Shown piece by piece: positions 6,952-11,168 of a stretch of 11,168 nt of DNA. The DNA is from Alkalibaculum bacchi. GTDB taxonomy: Bacteria; Bacillota; Clostridia; Eubacteriales; Alkalibacteraceae. The position numbers and the translations under genes were made by a program. Within the stretch, counting starts at the first letter, position 1. Each line of letters opens with the position of its first letter. Where the stretch lies: the NCBI RefSeq assembly GCF_937875145.1, contig NZ_CALNCS010000037.1, forward strand, positions 1 to 11,168. The letters are read 5' to 3'. Under the pieces are notes generated by a model. It worked only from the letters and a program-made list of their open reading frames with translations, had not been told where the DNA came from and did not search any database.

Positions 6952-7126
6952 AGAAAAAGGCAAACCTACTGAAAGGTAGGGACGCAAAGCATGAAGTCTA
7001 AAGTCTATAAAGTAATTAATGATCTGTTTTGGTATTCCTATTGTATTAGATATTCGAATACTTGTGTATGGGCCATTGGATGACTAATACATAATTTTAC
7101 TAAAAGACCAAGATGGTTCGGCCGCC
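6952..7126 (+). promoter_or_regulatory. Cyclic-di-GMP-I (GEMM-I) riboswitch aptamer with enlarged side arm
   Basis: The 5' half matches the class I consensus closely: GGCAAACC (6959-6966), a stem CCUACU/GGUAGG capped by a GAAA tetraloop (6965-6980), then GACGCAAAGC (6981-6990) and GUCUAAAG (6996-7003). The 3' half, ACCAAGAUGG followed by UUCGGCCGCC (7107-7126), also fits, including the strand that closes the first helix with GGC. Between the halves the side arm is about 100 bases where a few tens are usual. It appears to extend through GUCU/AGAC (7003-7006 with 7105-7108), AGUAA/UUACU (7011-7015 with 7097-7101) and UGUAUUAG/CUAAUACA (7042-7049 with 7084-7091). The RNA senses the second messenger c-di-GMP. 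It lies in the leader of the PHP-family gene at 7297 and is followed at once by a terminator. Confidence 0.9.
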
Positions 7127-7161
7127 AAAATTAAGATCGCTTATATTTTGGTGGCTTTTTT
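7121..7161 (+). terminator. Intrinsic terminator forming the expression platform of the riboswitch
   Basis: GCCGCCAAAAT (7121-7131) pairs with ATTTTGGTGGC (7145-7155), with one G-U pair and a further AAG/CTT closing toward an ATCG loop. Six Ts (7156-7161) follow. The left arm includes the GCCGCC that the aptamer needs to close its first helix, so ligand binding and terminator formation should compete. This predicts that c-di-GMP switches the downstream gene on. Confidence 0.85.
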
Positions 7162-7296
7162 ATTTCAAAGAAAGGTAGAAGTTTATTAAAGAATAAATAG
7201 AATGTAAGCCTATAGCAAAATAAACGATACAGTATAGAACGCTCTTCGTGATGAATATAAGAACTATAAATAGTAAACGAAAAGAGGAAACTTATT

Positions 7297-8067
7297 ATGA
7301 TAGATTTTTACAGCAATATCTTATTTCTAGAAAACTCCATACCTGATAGTCTCAAAAAAACAATGGAGCTTGCTAAGGCTGCTAGTAAGGCTGGATTTAC
7401 AAAGCTCGTTTCTGCTTCTAGATTTACATACCAAAAGGATTTTGTTTCTACATATGATTATGATTTGAAAAAGTGTGAATACCTAAATAGCATCCTCAGA
7501 GAAAATAATATAAATGTACAGATTGTTTTAGGCAGTGAAATCGATTTTTCATCAGAAGTGATCGATTGTTTAAAGAGAAAAGAAATTGCTACTATTAATG
7601 GTACGCAATACATATTAGTGCGATTCTATGAAAATTGTAGCTTTTACACCATAATTGAAAGCGTGTTTAAATTACAAATCGCGGGATATAGGGTAATCCT
7701 AAGTCAAATAGAAAAGTACGATTTTATAATAGAAAATCCTGATATCGCAAGAGAGCTAATCGCGAGGGATATCCTACTCCAAATGGATATAAAAAGCATA
7801 GAAGGGCATCACGGCAACATAATCAAAATGACAGCAAAAACATTACTTAAATCTAACAGAATATATACTTTAGGAACTCATGCTAGTACACCTGATGACT
7901 ACAGCAAGTTGAGAAGTGGTCTTCATAAGATACAAAAGATAGTAGGTAAGGAAATCTATCAAGAGATTACAACAAATATGGAAGAAATACTTGCTAATAA
8001 GCTTGTTGTTCCATCAAATGTTACGGAGTCTAAAAAATCAAGGGGGCATTTGTTTAGCCATAGGTGA
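7297..8067 (+). CDS. CpsB/YwqE-like PHP-domain protein, probably catalytically dead
   Basis: This 256-residue cytoplasmic protein has the length and layout of the CpsB/YwqE tyrosine phosphatases that tune capsule synthesis. The shared frame is visible: MID near the N-terminus, SLKKTMELAKAASKAGFTKL (18-37), VLGSEI (78-83), ENPDIARELI (146-155), HHGNIIKMTAKTLL (171-184) and the closing EEILANKLVVP. The metal ligands are largely gone. The first-motif HxH appears as Tyr5-Ser-Asn7, the usual 'TPHH' is SASRFTY (39-45), 'AHPER' is SQIEK (136-140), and 'SDAH' is GTHA (193-196). Only Glu81 and a shifted His195 remain. The ORF is intact with a good ribosome site (AGAGGA, eight bases before ATG), so this looks like a pseudoenzyme, not a broken gene. 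The family comparison is from memory. Expression is expected to be controlled by the upstream c-di-GMP riboswitch. A terminator follows, so it is probably transcribed alone. Confidence 0.82.
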   Translation: MIDFYSNILFLENSIPDSLKKTMELAKAASKAGFTKLVSASRFTYQKDFVSTYDYDLKKCEYLNSILRENNINVQIVLGSEIDFSSEVIDCLKRKEIATINGTQYILVRFYENCSFYTIIESVFKLQIAGYRVILSQIEKYDFIIENPDIARELIARDILLQMDIKSIEGHHGNIIKMTAKTLLKSNRIYTLGTHASTPDDYSKLRSGLHKIQKIVGKEIYQEITTNMEEILANKLVVPSNVTESKKSRGHLFSHR

Positions 8068-8146
8068 TATGTAGGGACCTCGTTGATGTGATCCTCTGGA
8101 TGATCTGGAACATCTCTTTTGGTCTTAAAATTCTTCGCTTCGTTTT

Positions 8147-8194
8147 AGGAGGAAAAGTGTAGTGGTTTCTGTGAATAAAAACAACCATCAATAA
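8147..8194 (+). other. Strong ribosome site with a ten-codon ORF ending in the terminator
   Basis: AGGAGG (8147-8152) is followed nine bases later by GTG (8162) opening MVSVNKNNHQ, with the stop TAA at 8192-8194 inside the loop of the terminator hairpin. It may be the start of a lost gene behind the PHP-family gene, or a tiny leader peptide. It may also be chance. The stretch 8068-8146 shows no gene. Confidence 0.25.
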
Positions 8195-8212
8195 ATTTGA
8201 CGGTTGTTTTTT
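8177..8212. terminator. Bidirectional intrinsic terminator between convergent genes
   Basis: ACAACC (8181-8186) pairs with GGTTGT (8202-8207), extended by an inner TCA/TGA pairing. A-rich sequence precedes it and six Ts follow, so it can end both the plus-strand PHP-family gene and the minus-strand reductase gene that converge here. Confidence 0.8.
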
Positions 8213-8301
8213 ATGACTTTTAGTATTAACTTCTTGTTTTAAGCTTGAAAGGTAAGAGTAGAAAGATGGTAACTAATATATTTCTGCTGACCACCATAAA
8301 A

Positions 8302-10056
8302 TTATTGCAGCTCACTTGCTGCTGTTTGTCCAGCTATACGACCGAATACGACTATATCAGCTACTGCATTACCACCTATACGGTTTCCTCCGTGAATTCC
8401 GCCAGTGACTTCACCAGCTGCGTACAATCCTTTGATAGCAAGGCCTTCAGTATTGATAATATGAGCTTTTGTATCAATTTTTACGCCACCCATTGTGTGG
8501 TGAATACCAGGTGTTACTTCTAATGCGTAGTATGGACCCTCTTCAAGGGTTTGAGTTAGATGAGCTCTTTCGAATTCTTCGTCTTTACCAGCCTTAACAT
8601 AACCTGTATAGATTTTTAAGGTGTTTTCAAGGGTTGCTTCGTCAATTTTTAAAGTTTTTGCTAAATCTTTGATGGTTTCTCCTTGTACAGCATAGTCCTC
8701 TTCAATATATCCAGCTAAAGAAGCATTTTCTTCTCGCATTGCTTCATTAACAATCAGATAGGCAATTCCATTTTTTTGTTTCAAGATATTAGCGGAAACC
8801 ACATCTCGTGTAAGAAGTTCATCAGTAAATCGCTTTCCATCAAGATTTACTAATATAGCCCCATCACCTCTTAAACCCTCTGTGAACAAGTATCCTGTTT
8901 CTGGATCGGTAGTAGGATGGATTTGGATTTCTTCAATATCTGTTAAATCACCACCTACTTCTTGTGCCATAACGATTCCATCGCCCGTTGCGCCGTTATG
9001 ATTTGTAGTTGAGAAGCCTTTTAAATCAGGGCGGTATTTTTCTACCATTTGACTATTAGCACCAAAACCTCCGGTTGCAAGGATTACTGCTTTTGCATTG
9101 ATATTAAACGAGTTTCCACTTTTGTCTGTTGCCTGTATTCCAGCAACTGCGCCATCTTTTTCGATAATTTTTTCTGCGGTTGTTTCTAACATAATCTCGA
9201 TATTTTGTTCTTCTAATTTTTTAGATAAAACCTGTACCACTACTGGTCCTACAGGGGAACCATCTTCTGGAGTGTGAATTCTTGGATTTGTAGCTCCACC
9301 TGATAGAGTAACCCTTTTTAACCCAGCCCCCAAATCATTTAACCATTCCACTGCATCGGGAGCATTGTCTACTAAAGTTTTAAGGAGTTCAGGGTCGTTC
9401 TTGTCTTTTCCACCTTTCATAGTATCATCGTAAAATGTTTGCTTGGTGTCTTTGATTTTGGCAGCTTCTTGATAAGGTGTTTCTGCAGCATTCATACCAC
9501 CAGTTGCGTAATTTGTATTGCCACCAATAATAGGCATTTTTTCAACGATAAGCACGGATTTTCCTGCGTTTGCTACTTCTAACGCGGCACTCATTCCAGC
9601 TCCACCAGCTCCGACAATTACCACATCTATATTCATGTCTTTTTGCGCTTCTTCACTTGTTTCGCCTGCATTAGGATCTTGTAATGCTTTCATATCTGCG
9701 CCTGATTTTTCAAGGGCTGCAGTAATCGCTGCAATCATTCCTGTACTGGACTCTGTTGCACCGCTAACGGTGTCAATGGCGAGACTTTGGCTTGAAAGCA
9801 CGCTTTCAATAACTTTGTCTTTTGCGCTGCCACCGATGCTCTCTGTTTCATGTGGAGCGTCAATTTTGATTTCGGTAATTTCATCTGCTGTAACGGTAAC
9901 TCTTGCTGTAATAGTACCGCCGTGACCTTCTCCTGTTCCTTCATAAGTACCAGCAGTAAATTTTTTTTTCTTATCTCCACCTTGACATCCAAAGAATGTG
10001 GTTGTCAAAATTGCAATAAATAGTAGGATGCTGATAAATTTTAAGCTTTTTTTCAT
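8302..10056 (-). CDS. Flavinylated extracellular fumarate-reductase-type lipoprotein (FMN-binding domain plus FAD domain)
   Basis: This 584-residue exported flavoprotein probably passes electrons from a covalently bound FMN to FAD and on to an unsaturated acid such as fumarate. The N-terminus is a lipoprotein-like signal (KK, hydrophobic stretch, TTTFFGC) with Cys24; the Phe-Phe before Gly is unusual for a lipobox. An FMN-binding domain spans about 34-117 with the flavinylation motif DTVSGAT (95-101), modified on a Thr (probably Thr101) by ApbE. The FAD domain opens with DVVIVGAGGAGMSAALE (144-160). Residues equivalent to the fumarate reductase active site are present: His380 (IHPT), Thr392-Glu393 and Arg396 (TEGLRGDG), the proton-donor Arg417 (TRDVVS), His519-His520 (HHTMGG) and Arg559 (NRIGGNA). 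There is no haem domain. Urocanate, acrylate or cinnamate reductases share this plan, but the Thr-Glu pair favours fumarate. The ATG has AGGAGG five bases ahead. Confidence 0.88.
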   Translation of the reverse strand: MKKSLKFISILLFIAILTTTFFGCQGGDKKKKFTAGTYEGTGEGHGGTITARVTVTADEITEIKIDAPHETESIGGSAKDKVIESVLSSQSLAIDTVSGATESSTGMIAAITAALEKSGADMKALQDPNAGETSEEAQKDMNIDVVIVGAGGAGMSAALEVANAGKSVLIVEKMPIIGGNTNYATGGMNAAETPYQEAAKIKDTKQTFYDDTMKGGKDKNDPELLKTLVDNAPDAVEWLNDLGAGLKRVTLSGGATNPRIHTPEDGSPVGPVVVQVLSKKLEEQNIEIMLETTAEKIIEKDGAVAGIQATDKSGNSFNINAKAVILATGGFGANSQMVEKYRPDLKGFSTTNHNGATGDGIVMAQEVGGDLTDIEEIQIHPTTDPETGYLFTEGLRGDGAILVNLDGKRFTDELLTRDVVSANILKQKNGIAYLIVNEAMREENASLAGYIEEDYAVQGETIKDLAKTLKIDEATLENTLKIYTGYVKAGKDEEFERAHLTQTLEEGPYYALEVTPGIHHTMGGVKIDTKAHIINTEGLAIKGLYAAGEVTGGIHGGNRIGGNAVADIVVFGRIAGQTAASELQ

Positions 10057-10154
10057 ATAATCCTCCTGTTTTTGTGATAAAGTAATGAAAAGTTTCTCTT
10101 AATAAATACAAGCTTCTTTTAATGGCGCTTCGTGGGATTTTTATATTATCTGTC

Positions 10155-10186
10155 AATTCAGGATAGATTATGTAAAAAGCTGAATT
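10155..10186. promoter_or_regulatory. Inverted repeat in the divergent promoter region
   Basis: AATTCAG (10155-10161) and CTGAATT (10180-10186) form a perfect 7-base inverted repeat with 18 bases between. It sits about 100 bases upstream of the reductase start, within the 323-base gap between the divergent reductase and flippase genes, and could be an operator. I could not find a convincing promoter for the reductase; TTGACA occurs here on the minus strand without a matching -10. Confidence 0.3.
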
Positions 10187-10263
10187 CGGAATGAAAAAAA
10201 GTAACCACTCTTCTACTACCATTTGATAAACAGTTCAATTGTTGTTTGTCTATGGTTGGATTA

Positions 10264-10293
10264 TTGTTCCGTTCAATATGAATGTGGTATAGT
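10264..10293 (+). promoter_or_regulatory. Promoter for the flippase gene
   Basis: TTGTTC (10264-10269), an 18-base spacer and TATAGT (10288-10293) preceded by TGG form an extended -10 promoter. It lies about 90 bases upstream of the ATG at 10380, leaving an AT-rich leader with no obvious hairpin. Confidence 0.5.
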
Positions 10294-10379
10294 ATATAGT
10301 GAATTTTAAGAAATAATTGCAAATAATAGTGTATTATAGAATATCTTAAGCAGAAAATACATGAGAAGGAATTGATCAA

Positions 10380-11168
10380 ATGAATCCAGAAAAAAAATCA
10401 ATGTCTATTCGAAAAGCTACTACTATCAACTTTTTCGGAAAATACACGAATATATTTGTGCAGTTAATATACAGCGCAATTTTAGCCAGAATACTATCTC
10501 CAGAAGATTTTGGCGTTGTGGCAGTAGTAACCGTATTTACGACCTTCTTTTCTTTGATTGCAAATATAGGTATTGGGCCAGCTATTATTCAGCACCGAAA
10601 TATAGATGAAGAGGATATTAATCATTTATTCTCCTTGACGATTTATATTGGCTTAGTTATTGGAATTTTGTTTGCTCTTTTTTCTATCCCAATCTCTATT
10701 TTTTATGATGACAGCGTGTACATTCCTATAGGCGCATTGTTGGCCATATCTTTGCTTTTTAACACTGTAAATATTGTGCCGAATTCACTTCTTCTAAAAG
10801 CACAAAGGTTTAAATTAGTGAATTTGCGATTGGTTTTAGTGTCTGTTTTGTCAGCGATACCTACGATTATACTAGCCCTTATTGGGTTTAAATATTACGC
10901 TTTAGTTATTCACTCTATTTTGGTTTCTTTTATTACATTTATATGGAATTTTAGCACAGTAAAATTAAAGTTTGTCCTAAAAATTAATACAGATAGCTAT
11001 AAAAAGATCAAAGGATTTTCATCGTATCAATTTGCCTTTAGTTTAGTGAATTACTTTTCGAGAAATTTAGACAATTTATTAATTGGAAAGTTTGTAGGCA
11101 ATTCTGCCCTTGGTTTTTACGATAAGTCTTATCGATTAATGCTTTACCCTGTGCAGAATTTGACTCAT
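10380..11168 (+). CDS. Polysaccharide export flippase, Wzx/TuaB-like, N-terminal part
   Basis: The first 263 residues are visible; the gene runs off the right edge. After a basic start (MNPEKKSMSIRKATTINF) come several membrane helices, with the family pattern AILARILSPEDFGVVAVVTV (33-52), GIGPAIIQ (64-71) and, near the end, NYFSRNLDNLLIGKFVGNSA followed by LGFYDKSYRLM. These are features of MOP-superfamily lipopolysaccharide/teichuronic acid exporters (Polysacc_synt family), which move lipid-linked sugar units across the membrane. Full-length members have about 480 residues. The ATG follows AGAAGGA by nine bases. The gene diverges from the reductase. Its closeness to the c-di-GMP-controlled CpsB-like gene suggests a surface polysaccharide locus continuing to the right. 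Confidence 0.87.
   Translation, partial: MNPEKKSMSIRKATTINFFGKYTNIFVQLIYSAILARILSPEDFGVVAVVTVFTTFFSLIANIGIGPAIIQHRNIDEEDINHLFSLTIYIGLVIGILFALFSIPISIFYDDSVYIPIGALLAISLLFNTVNIVPNSLLLKAQRFKLVNLRLVLVSVLSAIPTIILALIGFKYYALVIHSILVSFITFIWNFSTVKLKFVLKINTDSYKKIKGFSSYQFAFSLVNYFSRNLDNLLIGKFVGNSALGFYDKSYRLMLYPVQNLTH

Noticed and set aside
8245..8523. 92-codon plus-strand open frame
   Set aside because: It spans the antisense of the reductase C-terminus and the region after the terminator; its Cys/Ser/Thr-rich product is the reverse reading of a real gene.
9518..9992. Open frames opposite to and within the reductase gene
   Set aside because: The flavoprotein frame carries the FMN and FAD motifs across this stretch; the others are shadows of its base composition.
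9971..10379. Two minus-strand open frames of 83 and 73 codons between reductase and flippase
   Set aside because: They overlap the reductase start or lie in AT-rich intergenic DNA, with no ribosome site and no sensible protein pattern.

Overview
The window looks like a low-GC, spore-former-type Firmicute, most likely an anaerobic clostridium or close relative. The support is AT-rich DNA with strong AGGAGG-type ribosome sites, a clostridial-type AgrD (SAC...QPEEPKSL), a class I cyclic-di-GMP riboswitch, and a flavinylated fumarate-reductase-type lipoprotein with no cytochrome domain. The species cannot be named from sequence alone.

Left part, minus strand (about 5441 down to 1): a block of five genes read in one direction. 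A membrane protein of unknown family with a long Gly/Ser-rich tail comes first. It is followed by a tightly packed ABC importer of the ferric-iron/family-1 binding-protein type: lipoprotein receptor (TTG start), fused double permease, and short ATPase. The permease/ATPase and ATPase/sensor junctions overlap by 11 and 8 bases. The last gene, cut by the window edge, is a membrane-anchored beta-propeller sensor of the two-component-regulator type. The layout suggests an importer made together with a sensor protein.

Middle part, plus strand (about 5679 to 6645): a promoter, a small membrane-protein reading frame broken by a frame change, then agrB and agrD. These two make a peptide quorum-sensing signal, predicted to be a five-residue thiolactone ring (Cys-Ile-Trp-Gly-Phe). 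No agrC or agrA lies in the window.

Then (6854 to 8212) comes a compact c-di-GMP-controlled unit. Three perfect-register 13-bp tandem repeats abut a strong TTGACA-17-TAATAT promoter. A class I c-di-GMP riboswitch with an unusually long side arm follows, then an intrinsic terminator whose left arm overlaps the aptamer's closing strand, which predicts an ON switch. The unit ends with a CpsB/YwqE-like PHP protein that has lost most of its metal-binding residues, and a bidirectional terminator.

Right part: on the minus strand, a lipoprotein reductase with an FMN-binding domain fused to a fumarate-reductase flavoprotein domain. Divergently on the plus strand is the start of a Wzx-type polysaccharide flippase, cut by the window end. 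Quorum peptide, c-di-GMP riboswitch, capsule-regulator relative and flippase together suggest a region for surface polysaccharide and the switch to sessile life. That functional link is inference.
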